Source: JAIOTH01 sp964486685 (GTDB lineage Bacteria > Patescibacteriota > Patescibacteriia > UBA1558 > S5-K13). Taken from it: a stretch of 40,295 bases of DNA. The DNA lies in NCBI GenBank assembly GCA_964486685.1, contig CAZAOE010000010.1, forward strand, positions 1 to 40,295, in the 5' to 3' direction. Shown in pieces: positions 25,168 to 33,131 of the stretch. Numbering within the stretch: position 1 is the stretch's first letter; the number at the start of each line of letters is the position of its first letter. Under the pieces are notes generated by a model. It saw nothing but the letters and a program-made list of their open reading frames with translations. It had not been told where the DNA came from and did no database searches. The position numbers were made by a program, and so were the translations under genes.

Positions 25168-25225
25168 ATAATAAAATAGGTCTTAAATTCTTATTATTAT
25201 AAATTATAAAAATAAAATTATATCT

Positions 25226-26656
25226 TTATTGTTCAAAACAATAAAAATGTGCAGAACTACTACAAAGCATGGTATTACCCACCGTCCATCGTGAATCGGC
25301 ATAAGCCGTTTTTCCAATATTACCACTCTGACCCCCACACCAATTAAAATTAGAACAATGTTTATAGGAACCAGGAGTAAAGGGAGATTCCTCTTTAATG
25401 GTACCATCGGTATCAACATTAGACCAAATGTTAACATTACTATAAAGCGTACCATCTAAACCTCTATCAATTTGTGTATCTATATCGCCATTTGTTAGAT
25501 CATTCCAATTATCTGCAACTTTTTCCCAAGGACCCATTATTGTCTGAAAGTCGAAATTAAATTGATAAATAGGCACGGAATAATGAGTAAAATCCGAATA
25601 AGGATGTCCAAGACCTGGAGCTGCTATCCATGCCTTATAAGTTCCGGATAGACCATAACTATCAGCTTCATTTTGACAAATAGTATCTGGAGAAGGCGAT
25701 ACACACCCATTGTCTGTAGTTTCGCTCACAAATACAATTTTTCCTCCTCTGGGGGGCCTTGGTTCACCCCAATAACGTTTACAATCTTCATTAGCACATA
25801 CTCTGCCATCTTGATCTATAGAAATACCTTCATCATTGCCATCATTTGAAATATAACCGCCATTTAATTTAATATTATTACCATTTAGATCAATATTACT
25901 AGTTGCCGGATCATTAGGAAGATATCCATCCGCGCCTCCACCATCACCAATACAACCATTTACATCACAAATCTGGCCATTTGCCGTAATGCCACCCCCA
26001 ACACTAATATCACCAGTTGTAGAAAAAAGACTGCCAACTTGAAACGCATCTGAAACAACCATTAAATCACCAACAATATTCACATCCCCAGTTTGACTAA
26101 TTATAATTGCATCCCCTACTGTGTTGTTCCAAATTCTCAAAGAATTGATACTACCCAGACCATCATCATCCTTATTATAAATCCCCCAATGATTATTTCC
26201 TGTCCCATACTGCAATTGCAACTCTGGGTTTTGATGTATATCGGTAATTCTCAATCTAGCCACATTATCTGCATGATTAACATCATCTAAAACTTCTAAT
26301 TTTTGAGCTGGTGCTGTCGTCCCAATCCCTAAATTTGCATAATCAATCCGCAAATAGGCATTTATATCATCAACTGGCGATTGCCAAATCCCAATGCCTG
26401 GCTCTGTCCCATTAGCCACACCATTGACATAACCGATATTAGCAGCATTTGTAGATTCACTTCCTAAACCTAAATTTTTTATAACTCCTCCTTTCATCAA
26501 TATTTCCCCACTACCACCATCTTTAAACTCAATTTCATCTAATGCAGCATTAACAATAATAATTTTAGCTCCTATTCCTAAAACTACCCCTAAAATTAAA
26601 ACCGTACAAAGAGTTAGGGTAATTTTTTTATTTTCCCAAATTTTTTTAAATCTCAT
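25226..26656 (-). CDS. Membrane-anchored surface protein with a DUF1554/C-type-lectin-like C-terminus
   Basis: A 476-residue surface protein. One N-terminal transmembrane or uncleaved signal segment (about 14-35) is followed by an extended region. GIGTTAPAQKLEVLDDVNHA is typical of tail-fibre or S74-associated surface proteins; SVGGGITANGQIC is another low-complexity segment. The C-terminal domain begins GGKIVFVSETTDNG and ends MLCSSSAHFYCFEQ. It has paired Cys and the YKAWIAAP, NWNDLTNGDID and WT..C patterns of DUF1554-like, endostatin/C-type-lectin-fold domains. It probably projects from the cell and may bind other cells or glycans. ATG start without SD. Confidence 0.82.
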   Translation of the reverse strand: MRFKKIWENKKITLTLCTVLILGVVLGIGAKIIIVNAALDEIEFKDGGSGEILMKGGVIKNLGLGSESTNAANIGYVNGVANGTEPGIGIWQSPVDDINAYLRIDYANLGIGTTAPAQKLEVLDDVNHADNVARLRITDIHQNPELQLQYGTGNNHWGIYNKDDDGLGSINSLRIWNNTVGDAIIISQTGDVNIVGDLMVVSDAFQVGSLFSTTGDISVGGGITANGQICDVNGCIGDGGGADGYLPNDPATSNIDLNGNNIKLNGGYISNDGNDEGISIDQDGRVCANEDCKRYWGEPRPPRGGKIVFVSETTDNGCVSPSPDTICQNEADSYGLSGTYKAWIAAPGLGHPYSDFTHYSVPIYQFNFDFQTIMGPWEKVADNWNDLTNGDIDTQIDRGLDGTLYSNVNIWSNVDTDGTIKEESPFTPGSYKHCSNFNWCGGQSGNIGKTAYADSRWTVGNTMLCSSSAHFYCFEQ

Positions 26657-26730
26657 ATTTTTAAAAATTAATTATTAACTAACTTAATTATATACCATTT
26701 TAAGGAAAAAATAAAAAAATATATTAGTTT

Positions 26731-26764
26731 AAGACCGGGTCTCGGATACCCGAGACCCGGTCTT
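26731..26764. repeat. Perfect GC-rich palindrome between divergent surface genes
   Basis: AAGACCGGGTCTCGG and CCGAGACCCGGTCTT are fully complementary around the loop ATAC. It sits between two genes transcribed away from it, so it terminates neither. Its GC content is far above its surroundings. Confidence 0.75.
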
Positions 26765-26808
26765 GGATAACAAGCTTGCCCTTTTCCCTTAAAAGTGCTA
26801 TGTTAATA

Positions 26809-26817
26809 TGTTATACT
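26809..26817 (+). promoter_or_regulatory. Extended -10 promoter of the T9SS-domain gene
   Basis: TGT-TATACT is an extended -10 element. A TTAAAA 17 bp upstream is a weak -35. An alternative pair is TTGCCC with TATGTT, also with a 17-bp spacer (26778-26806). The leader would be about 105-110 nt. Confidence 0.55.
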
Positions 26818-26889
26818 GAAATTATAAGAATCGCGTCGCTCTAAAATTTTATACAGGGCGATCAAAACGTTAATTAAAAACTAAATACA

Positions 26890-26925
26890 GCCCTCCTTCG
26901 TTAAAACTTCGGAGGGCAAAGGAGG
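26890..26925 (+). promoter_or_regulatory. Leader hairpin adjoining the SD of the 26931 gene
   Basis: GCCCTCC (26890-26896) pairs with GGAGGGC (26911-26917). The overlapping CCTCCTT (26892-26898) can instead pair with the SD AAGGAGG (26919-26925). The two pairings exclude each other, so the leader could switch between an open and a blocked SD. The hairpin is a copy of the palindrome module found in rnpB. Confidence 0.5.
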
Positions 26926-26930
26926 ACGCA

Positions 26931-28607
26931 ATGAAAAAAATAATCATTGTCGCTTTATTCTGTCTCTTTTTCATTCCCTCCTTAATGCTTGGGGGGATAT
27001 GGGATATTCATGGACAATTAAACCAAAGAATCTCAGATACTGCTGAAATGATCAAATTAAGTCCAGGGAGTTGTAATCTTTTAGGTTATAACAATCTTAT
27101 TTGGGTTGGCGGTGGACACATTCCAGCTAGTCAAAGTGCTACTTCTTATTGGGCTATCTATCAAATGGACACTGCAGAGCTTATTTTTGAAGGTAATATG
27201 CTATCGGCTAGAATGAGTTTTTCTGTAGTAGAAATTTCTGACAATCGTCTCTTAATCATGTCTGGATACAATCCTGATTACGGAGAAATTGCAGATTGTG
27301 AAATTCTAAACCTTCCTGCCCTTATTGAAACCTCACTTACTCTTAGCATTCCTACTGATGATGCTAATCCTAGCTCTGGTTCATCAGCTATTGTTTTAAA
27401 TAACAATGATGTTCTTTATGGCGGTGGTGGACAAAGTGATGGTTATAAATGGCAGATATTTGATATTAACACTGAAATCTGGGGAACAATCTTTTATTCC
27501 ACAATAGGCCGGCATGATTTTCAGCTACAACTAGATCCTCTTTCTGATAATGTAATTGCTATTGCTGGCAATCCTAGTTATGGAGAGATTGAAATTTTTA
27601 ATCCTGCTACTATAGAATGGACCCTGGGCCCGGAAATTCCTCATCCTGTATATTCTGCGAAAACTGATATTATTTCTGATTCACAAATTGTTCTTACTGG
27701 TGGTTATGCCTGGACCGAATTCTTTAATCAAACCGTTCTCTATAACACAATTACTAATCAAATTACTGAACTTGATACTTTCCCTCTTGGTCGTTGTAGT
27801 CATGGTGCTGTCTGGATTGAACCCTTGCAATCTCTGTTCATTGGCGGTGGATATACCTCTAATGGAGCTACTAAAACCTGCTATTCTCTCTATCTTCCCT
27901 CTGAAATTTGGACTAATGAAGGAGAACTTAATCGCTATCAATCTTGGATCAACTTTTTCTTGACAGCTGACTTTCATGTTTTTGCAATTGGTAATCATGA
28001 CTTTGCTTGGCTTCAATTATACACATGGAACTATGCTCCCTTTGTCTCCAACTATTTATACTCTAATGGCTCTGTAGCTAATCTCCATATCACGGCTCAA
28101 GATTCTGATGGCAATGATGTTTCTTTAAAACTATACTTCATTGAAGATGGAGATAGTACTGAAACCGCTTGGACTGATTTTGAATTTTCTGGGTATACTT
28201 TTGAATTCTCTCACGTTTGGAATTCTACTACCTCTAATCATACTGTTTTCTGTCAAATCAGAGACCAGTATCAGCCCGATGGAGTTCATAATTCTATAGC
28301 TGATTCTGTGCTTGTTGTTAATGTGTCTGTTGATCCTCATGCTCCTGAACAAATTCTAATGCGAATTGCTCCTCATCCTATCAAAGAAAATGCTGTTGTT
28401 CATTTTTCAATCAGAATACCCTCTCATGTTGAAATTGATTTGTATAATCTCAAAGGTCAATTGATTGAAAATGTATTTCAAAATCCTTGCTCTCCCGGAA
28501 ACTATAGTGTTGATTTCAATGCTGAAAATCTTTCTCGAGGAATCTATTTCCTCAAGATTGAAACTGAAACTGAAACTCTTTATAAAAAAATGGTTCTTAT
28601 AAACTAA
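26931..28607 (+). CDS. Secreted kelch-like propeller protein with a T9SS C-terminal sorting domain
   Basis: A 558-residue secreted protein with a signal peptide (about 1-21, MKKIIIVALFCLFFIPSLML). Residues about 25-340 hold kelch-like blades (repeated GGG.., .N.D.VLYGGGG, .IVLTGGY, .LFIGGGYTSNG). An Ig/cadherin-like segment follows (ITAQDSDGNDVSLKLYFIEDGD). The last 80 residues match a type A type IX secretion sorting domain: APHPIKENAVVHFSI, EIDLYNLKGQLI and LSRGIYFLKIET, ending KKMVLIN. That system belongs to Bacteroidota, Cloacimonadota and relatives, which have outer membranes. Leucine and serine codons (CTT, CTC, TCT) are used more than in its neighbours. With its GGAGG SD and own terminator it looks acquired. 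Confidence 0.88.
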   Translation: MKKIIIVALFCLFFIPSLMLGGIWDIHGQLNQRISDTAEMIKLSPGSCNLLGYNNLIWVGGGHIPASQSATSYWAIYQMDTAELIFEGNMLSARMSFSVVEISDNRLLIMSGYNPDYGEIADCEILNLPALIETSLTLSIPTDDANPSSGSSAIVLNNNDVLYGGGGQSDGYKWQIFDINTEIWGTIFYSTIGRHDFQLQLDPLSDNVIAIAGNPSYGEIEIFNPATIEWTLGPEIPHPVYSAKTDIISDSQIVLTGGYAWTEFFNQTVLYNTITNQITELDTFPLGRCSHGAVWIEPLQSLFIGGGYTSNGATKTCYSLYLPSEIWTNEGELNRYQSWINFFLTADFHVFAIGNHDFAWLQLYTWNYAPFVSNYLYSNGSVANLHITAQDSDGNDVSLKLYFIEDGDSTETAWTDFEFSGYTFEFSHVWNSTTSNHTVFCQIRDQYQPDGVHNSIADSVLVVNVSVDPHAPEQILMRIAPHPIKENAVVHFSIRIPSHVEIDLYNLKGQLIENVFQNPCSPGNYSVDFNAENLSRGIYFLKIETETETLYKKMVLIN

Positions 28608-28608
28608 T

Positions 28609-28640
28609 AAACCCTTGTTTAATCATAACGAGGGTTTTTT
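28609..28640 (+). terminator. Terminator of the T9SS-domain gene
   Basis: AACCCT-GTT pairs with AAC-AGGGTT with one T/G wobble, then TTTTTT. Confidence 0.85.
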
Positions 28641-28741
28641 CTTTTCAAATCGCCAAATCAAAAAACCGCTGATTTAACTCAACGGCTTTCAAAAAATAAA
28701 ATATTCCCTTAATACTTAATATTTACTCCCTACTTCTGACC

Positions 28742-29566
28742 TTAATTATATTCTTTTTTTATAATACTATTGTCTGCTCTTAATCTAATTTTAGCTGTTC
28801 TTTTTAAAGGATTTAGATCAATCACAATCCCTGGACCATCTTTGGTTTTTATAGTGTCTCCTACTTGGGGCATGCCCTGAAGTTTTTCTTGGTAAACTTT
28901 TTCTTCATAGGCCAAACAGCATTTTAAACGTCCGCATACACCAGATAATTTATCTAAGCCCCGATGAGAAACTTGCTGGTCGCGAGCAAAAGAAGTAGTA
29001 ATACTTTCTAAATCATTTAAAAATCTTCGGCAACATAGTCCTCGCCCGCAATCTCCAATATCACCAAAAAATTTCGCCTCATCTCTAACGCCGATTTGAA
29101 ACAACCTTATCTTTTTTTTATATTTCCAAGATAAGGACTTAACTAATTCTCTAAAATCCACTCGGCCATCAGCAATAAAAGAAAAAACCATCATAGTATT
29201 ATCATAAGACATATGCACATCTGATATCTTCATTTCTAAATCATGCCTTTTGGCTAATTTGCGAGTTTCTCTAATTAATTTATTATTATTAAGATTATTT
29301 TTCCTTAAATTTTCTAAATCCTCTTCACTAGCAACTCTAATAATTGGCTTGATCTTAATCCTTTTCTGAACAGAGTTTGAATTTTCATCTTCATTTTTAA
29401 AATCTAATTTTCTAATTTTTATAACTTCTGCAATGTCTGTGCCAACCACGGTTTCCACTAAAACCATTTCTCCTATCTTTAAATCTAAATCATTACCCCT
29501 TTCATCTTGAGATAAAAAATCATAAGCATTGTCCCAGGAAATAAATTTTACACTTATAATTTGCAT
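28742..29566 (-). CDS. ricT: RicT/YaaT-like PSP1-domain protein
   Basis: RicT is part of a Fe-S complex that in Bacillus influences RNase Y-dependent RNA maturation. The 274 residues match the family length. The PSP1 core includes MSYDNTMMVFSFIADGRVDFRELVK. The conserved cysteines are present: C173, C178-C179 (DCGRGLCCRRF) and C211, C216-C217 (GVCGRLKCCLAYE). A KOW-like C-terminal segment follows (GDTIKTKDGPGIVIDLNP). No ricA or ricF partner is in the window. ATG start without SD; the coding strand is that of pyrH. Confidence 0.92.
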   Translation of the reverse strand: MQIISVKFISWDNAYDFLSQDERGNDLDLKIGEMVLVETVVGTDIAEVIKIRKLDFKNEDENSNSVQKRIKIKPIIRVASEEDLENLRKNNLNNNKLIRETRKLAKRHDLEMKISDVHMSYDNTMMVFSFIADGRVDFRELVKSLSWKYKKKIRLFQIGVRDEAKFFGDIGDCGRGLCCRRFLNDLESITTSFARDQQVSHRGLDKLSGVCGRLKCCLAYEEKVYQEKLQGMPQVGDTIKTKDGPGIVIDLNPLKRTAKIRLRADNSIIKKEYN

Positions 29567-29599
29567 ATACTAATTATTATAATGCCAATATACTAATTT

Positions 29600-29732
29600 T
29601 ATACCAACCTGCCTTCGCGTGCCGTCGCCAAAGTGGCTTTGGCACGTAGGCGACCGAAGCGTAGCTTCAGCTACGCGTCCATCCTCCGAAGTCCCGTCTG
29701 CGGGACGGAGGACGGGCAGGCAGGTGCTACGA
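29600..29732. repeat. Cluster of compound GC-rich palindromes
   Basis: Several palindromes abut: CGTGCC...GGCACG with an inner CCAAAG(T)GGCTTTGG core, GAAGCGTAGCTTCAGCTACGCG, and TCCTCCG-TCCCGTC/GGGAC-GGAGGA. CCTGCC and GGCAGG bracket the whole cluster. It fills half of the ricT-pyrH spacer and is strikingly GC-rich. The third unit is of the type found in rnpB. Confidence 0.65.
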
Positions 29733-29827
29733 ATATTATACTAATGTTTAAGATTTTTTATATTAATTTAATTTTCATTTGTATTATATTAGTATAATTA
29801 GTATTAATTCGTATATTAGAATTATTG

Positions 29828-30529
29828 TTATGTTATTATTGTTCCTAAATCTTTACCTTTAATTATTTTCCTTAAATTGCCTTTTTGCCATTCAAAAACT
29901 CGAATAGGAATTTTATTTTTCTGGGCGATTTGAAAGGCCTGTTTATCCATTATTTTTAATTTTTTAGCTATGGCCTCTGAATAGTTTAATTCTTTAAACA
30001 TTTTAGCTCTTGGATACTTTTCTGGATCTTGGTCATAAACTCCATTAACCTGCGTGGCTTTAAAAACAACATCTGCTTTCATTTGTTTTGCTTTTAATAA
30101 AGCAGCAGTATCAGTTGTAAAATATGGCTGACCGGTCCCACCACTAAAAATTAAAATATGATTTTTATTCCAATAATTCTGGGCCTTTTGAATGCTAAAT
30201 TTTTCTATTAAATTATCTACTGCTAATTCTGATAATACTTGAGCTTTTATTTTTTGCTGTTGGAAAAAATTTCGCAGACAAAGAGCATTTAAATTAGTTG
30301 CCAACATTCCCATATAATCTGCATCTACTCTGGATATCTCTTTATTTTTTAACATTCTGGCTCTAAATAAATTACCTCCGCCGATTACTATAGCTAATTT
30401 AATTTTATTCTTTTGAAAAATTTTTATTTCCTCAGCTATTAATTTTATTCTTTTAAAATCAAAACCAAAAGCATCCGGACCAGATATGGCTTCGCCCGAT
30501 AATTTCAAAATGACTTTCTTATAGCACAT
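29828..30529 (-). CDS. pyrH: UMP kinase
   Basis: Amino-acid-kinase-fold enzyme that phosphorylates UMP for pyrimidine nucleotide supply; hexameric and cytosolic. The 233 residues contain VILKLSGEAISG (6-17), VIGGGNLFRAR (48-58), DADYMGMLATNLNAL and FSGGTGQPYFTTDTAALLKA. VNGVYDQDPEK is the family signature. Length is normal. It follows tsf after about 110 bp, in the common rpsB-tsf-pyrH-frr order, although frr has moved away. ATG start without SD. Confidence 0.96.
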   Translation of the reverse strand: MCYKKVILKLSGEAISGPDAFGFDFKRIKLIAEEIKIFQKNKIKLAIVIGGGNLFRARMLKNKEISRVDADYMGMLATNLNALCLRNFFQQQKIKAQVLSELAVDNLIEKFSIQKAQNYWNKNHILIFSGGTGQPYFTTDTAALLKAKQMKADVVFKATQVNGVYDQDPEKYPRAKMFKELNYSEAIAKKLKIMDKQAFQIAQKNKIPIRVFEWQKGNLRKIIKGKDLGTIIT

Positions 30530-30637
30530 AATATAGTTACAAGTTACAAGTTAAAAAGTTACAAGTCAATCATCATTCACTATAACCTAATTATATCAAA
30601 ATTAACAAGCAGTTCCTATTCCCTACTCTCTTGCTTA

Positions 30638-31414
30638 CTATAAACTAAATCTTTCAAACTTTTTAATTATAGCCCCTTGTTCATCTAATAATTTTTTAAT
30701 GTTTTTCTTGTCATCTTTAATATATTCTTGTTTAAGCAAACAATTTTCTTGATAAAATTTATTCAATTTCCCTTGAATAATTTTTTCTATAATTTCTTCT
30801 GGTTTGCCCTCGGCTTCTAATTGTTCAATATAAATTTCTTTTTCCTTGGCTAAAATATCTTCTGGAATATCTTCTGGTTTTAAATAAATCGGATTCATGG
30901 CTGTAACGTGCATAGCAATTTCTCGTGCTAATTCTTGATTTCCTTTATTTAAACTGACTACGCTGGCTACTTTATTATTGGCGTGCAAATAATATCCTAA
31001 AATATCGCCACTAATAATTTCAAATTTATTTAATTGAATATTTTCACCTATTTTAACAATTAATGCATCTTTAATTTTGTCTTCAGCCCAAGCCGAAAAT
31101 TTTTCTGCACCTAATTCTAATAATTTATCAGCTAATTCTTGAGCTGTAGCAATGAAATCTTTATTTTTAGCAACAAAATCGGTTTCACAATTTAAAATAA
31201 TTAGTGCTATTTTATTTTCTTTTTCACTAAGAGCAATAACCCCTTCACTGGCTTTTCTGTCTGCTTTTTTTAATGCAATTTTTTCACCCTTTTTTCTTAA
31301 AATTTCTATGGCCTGCTCAATGTCTCCCTTTGTTTCTTCTAAGGCCTTTTGACAATTCATCATTCCAGCTCCGGTCATATTTCTTAATTTTTTAATTTGT
31401 TGTAAATCTAACAT
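30638..31414 (-). CDS. tsf: Elongation factor Ts
   Basis: Nucleotide exchange factor for EF-Tu. The 258 residues start with a UBA-like domain (IKKLRNMTGAGMMNCQKAL, 7-25). The EF-Tu contact motif is NCETDFVAKNKDF (about 74-86), and two core subdomains follow (HVTAMNPIYL in the second). Length lies between short and full-size bacterial EF-Ts. It follows rpsB after a 424-bp spacer. ATG start without SD. Confidence 0.96.
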   Translation of the reverse strand: MLDLQQIKKLRNMTGAGMMNCQKALEETKGDIEQAIEILRKKGEKIALKKADRKASEGVIALSEKENKIALIILNCETDFVAKNKDFIATAQELADKLLELGAEKFSAWAEDKIKDALIVKIGENIQLNKFEIISGDILGYYLHANNKVASVVSLNKGNQELAREIAMHVTAMNPIYLKPEDIPEDILAKEKEIYIEQLEAEGKPEEIIEKIIQGKLNKFYQENCLLKQEYIKDDKKNIKKLLDEQGAIIKKFERFSL

Positions 31415-31838
31415 AAATTTTTATTTTTTAATCTTAATTTTTTAATGAATGGTATTAAACCCCCAAAGCAAGCCATGGACTCTAACTTTGAGCTCCCTCC
31501 AATCGCACCTTAACCCCATAGCCTGCCTGCGCGCTTCGGCATAGGCAGGCAAACTAACGGAGTATTTATTCTTTTCTCACTCACTCGGTCATCCCGCAGA
31601 CGGGATAACTCTCGTTCCGTTCGAAAAATGAAAACCCATCCCAATTTAATTATATTAAAATAATTTATCTAAATAATTAAAATTTGATTCTTATCCACTG
31701 ATTAACTAAAAAACAACATAATTTTATATAAACAAAAAAACAATCTAAATTCTAATTGATTATTCGTATCATTCGAATAAATTAGTATATTACCCGCCAT
31801 AATTTTATAAAAATTAAGGCGGGATTAACATCGAGTAA
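31415..31838. other. Long rpsB-tsf spacer with palindromes
   Basis: No gene is visible. It contains a GCCTGCC/GGCAGGC palindrome around CGCGCTTCGGC (31521-31550), a small ATCCCG-CAGA-CGGGAT hairpin (31591-31606), ATTCGTATCATTCGAAT words near 31762, and the hairpin at 31793-31823 after rpsB. The E. coli rpsB-tsf spacer is also long and holds an attenuator, so partial termination here is plausible. Confidence 0.5.
31793..31823 (-). terminator. Hairpin after rpsB, possible partial terminator
   Basis: On the minus strand CCCGCC-TAATTTT pairs with AAAATTA-GGCGGG (13 pairs, one T-T mismatch, loop TATA). No T-run follows, so it may be a processing or attenuation element rather than a full terminator. 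Confidence 0.5.
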
Positions 31839-32519
31839 TTATTTTTTGGCTTCATTGATTGCCTCTACCAAAACCGAGGTTATTAATTTAATTGTTTCCA
31901 TGGAATCATCATTAGCTGGAATAGGATAAGCCACTTTTTCAGGATTAACATTGGTGTCTGTAATAGCAATAATGGGTATATTTTTAGAATTGGCCTCTTG
32001 CGTAGCCGTAGATTCATCGTGAATATCAACTATAAAAACTGCTTCAGGAAGTTTCTCCATATTTCTAATCCCCTCCACCATTTCTTTTAATTTATCAATT
32101 TTCCTATCAATAATTAATTTTTCTTTTTTAGTATAATTTTCATAAGTTCCATTTTCTCTATCTTCCTCTAATTTTTTTAATTTTTGCGGAAGTTTATAAA
32201 TATTTTTAAAATTAGTAAATGTTCCCCCTATCCAACGAAAACTAACATAAGGCATCTGACAGGATTTAGCTGCTTGCTTAATAATTTCCTTGGCCTGTTT
32301 TTTCGTACCAATAAAAAGAATTTTACCATCATTAGCAATAATTTTTTTAACATATTTAACGGCCTCTCCCAATGTTCTGATAGTTTCTTCTAAATTAATA
32401 ATATGTGTCCCATCTTTCACACCAAAAATATATTTATCCATTTTCGGATATCTTTTTGACTTTTGGTGACCAAAATGAGCTCCACTCTTTAATAAATCTA
32501 AAATTGATACTGTTTTCAT
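31839..32519 (-). CDS. rpsB: Small ribosomal subunit protein uS2
   Basis: 30S protein required for binding of bS1 and for initiation. The 226 residues hold the start LLKSGAHFGHQKSKRYPKMD, the uS2 signature RWIGGTFTNF and PEAVFIVDIHDESTATQEA. Length is typical. It heads the rpsB-tsf-pyrH run and has a good promoter upstream (32577-32605). ATG start without SD. Confidence 0.97.
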   Translation of the reverse strand: MKTVSILDLLKSGAHFGHQKSKRYPKMDKYIFGVKDGTHIINLEETIRTLGEAVKYVKKIIANDGKILFIGTKKQAKEIIKQAAKSCQMPYVSFRWIGGTFTNFKNIYKLPQKLKKLEEDRENGTYENYTKKEKLIIDRKIDKLKEMVEGIRNMEKLPEAVFIVDIHDESTATQEANSKNIPIIAITDTNVNPEKVAYPIPANDDSMETIKLITSVLVEAINEAKK

Positions 32520-32576
32520 ATTTTATGAATTATTTAATAAAAATATTTTAACTAATATAGCTAAAATAGTAATTAG

Positions 32577-32605
32577 ATATTATCATAAAAAATTAGTTTT
32601 GACAA
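32577..32605 (-). promoter_or_regulatory. Promoter of the rpsB operon
   Basis: On the minus strand TTGTCA (32605-32600) and TAATAT (32582-32577) are separated by 17 bp, about 58 bp before the rpsB start. Confidence 0.65.
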
Positions 32606-32623
32606 TGTTTTGCTATTAAAATA

Positions 32624-32661
32624 AACAAAAATAATGGCCTCAGAGTTACATTTCTGAGGCC
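32624..32661 (-). terminator. Terminator of the 32947 gene
   Basis: GGCCTCAGA pairs with TCTGAGGCC over nine bases around AATGTAAC. ATTATTTTTGTTTATTTT follows on the minus strand. Confidence 0.75.
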
Positions 32662-32677
32662 GGAGTTAAACTTTATT

Positions 32678-32947
32678 TTATTTGAAAATAAAAGATTCTG
32701 CTTTTTGAGGATCAGTATCCAACAACTCAAAAAACTTTTCAACTGGATTATTTCCAGCAATTTTTTCTAATACTTGTTCAGGGATTTCGAAAACTTTTTC
32801 AACAATTTCTTGAAAAGAAAATAAATTCGATTTCCCACAAAAAACATCGTGAAACCTGGTCATTTTTTCAAGCAAGGACCTCGTCACAATGATACCTCTC
32901 TCTGAACAAATTCTTTGAATTTCTTTACCTTCAACGCCATTACACAT
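32678..32947 (-). CDS. Small protein of unknown function
   Basis: I do not recognise the family. From the ATG at 32947 it has 89 residues and looks mostly helical (ERGIIVTRSLLEKMTRFHDVF, FQEIVEKVFEIPEQVLEKIA, NPVEKFFELLDTDPQKAESFIF). It has no signal peptide. I reject a longer reading from the TTG at 33010 because it would run through the promoter. AGGAG lies 7 bases upstream in the loop of a 6-bp hairpin. The gene is monocistronic with its own promoter and terminator. Confidence 0.78.
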   Translation of the reverse strand: MCNGVEGKEIQRICSERGIIVTRSLLEKMTRFHDVFCGKSNLFSFQEIVEKVFEIPEQVLEKIAGNNPVEKFFELLDTDPQKAESFIFK

Positions 32948-32949
32948 GG

Positions 32950-32966
32950 AATATCCTCCTGATATT
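32950..32966 (-). promoter_or_regulatory. SD displayed in a hairpin loop (32947 gene)
   Basis: On the minus strand AATATC, AGGAG and GATATT: a perfect 6-bp stem whose loop is the SD core, followed by CC and ATG. Same layout as at 7552-7570 and 19051-19068. Confidence 0.6.
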
Positions 32967-32981
32967 GTTTTTACAATAAAA

Positions 32982-33010
32982 AATATAGCAAAAAAATCTA
33001 ATTTTAGCAA
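32982..33010 (-). promoter_or_regulatory. Promoter of the 32947 gene
   Basis: On the minus strand TTGCTA (33010-33005), a 17-bp spacer and TATATT (32987-32982), with an extended -10 TGC directly before TATATT. Confidence 0.75.
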
Positions 33011-33131
33011 ATGGGTCTTGATTTATTATTTAAATTCTGCTATTCTATTGATACGAATAAAGGTTTGCCAATATACGAATGATACTAATCATACTAATAT
33101 TAGGTGATATTTAACAATTTAATATAAAAAA

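Noticed and set aside
25204..25455. 83-codon hydrophobic frame overlapping the surface-protein gene
   Set aside because: It overlaps the DUF1554-like C-terminus in another frame; that domain is clearly recognisable, so this is a shadow.
27681..28016. 111-codon antisense frame in the T9SS-domain gene
   Set aside because: It is the reverse shadow of a well-supported secreted protein and has no SD or promoter.
26657..28640. Assembly contamination explaining the T9SS gene
   Set aside because: CPR-like genes flank it on both sides and its leader has the same palindrome module as rnpB; read-level data would still be needed to exclude it fully.
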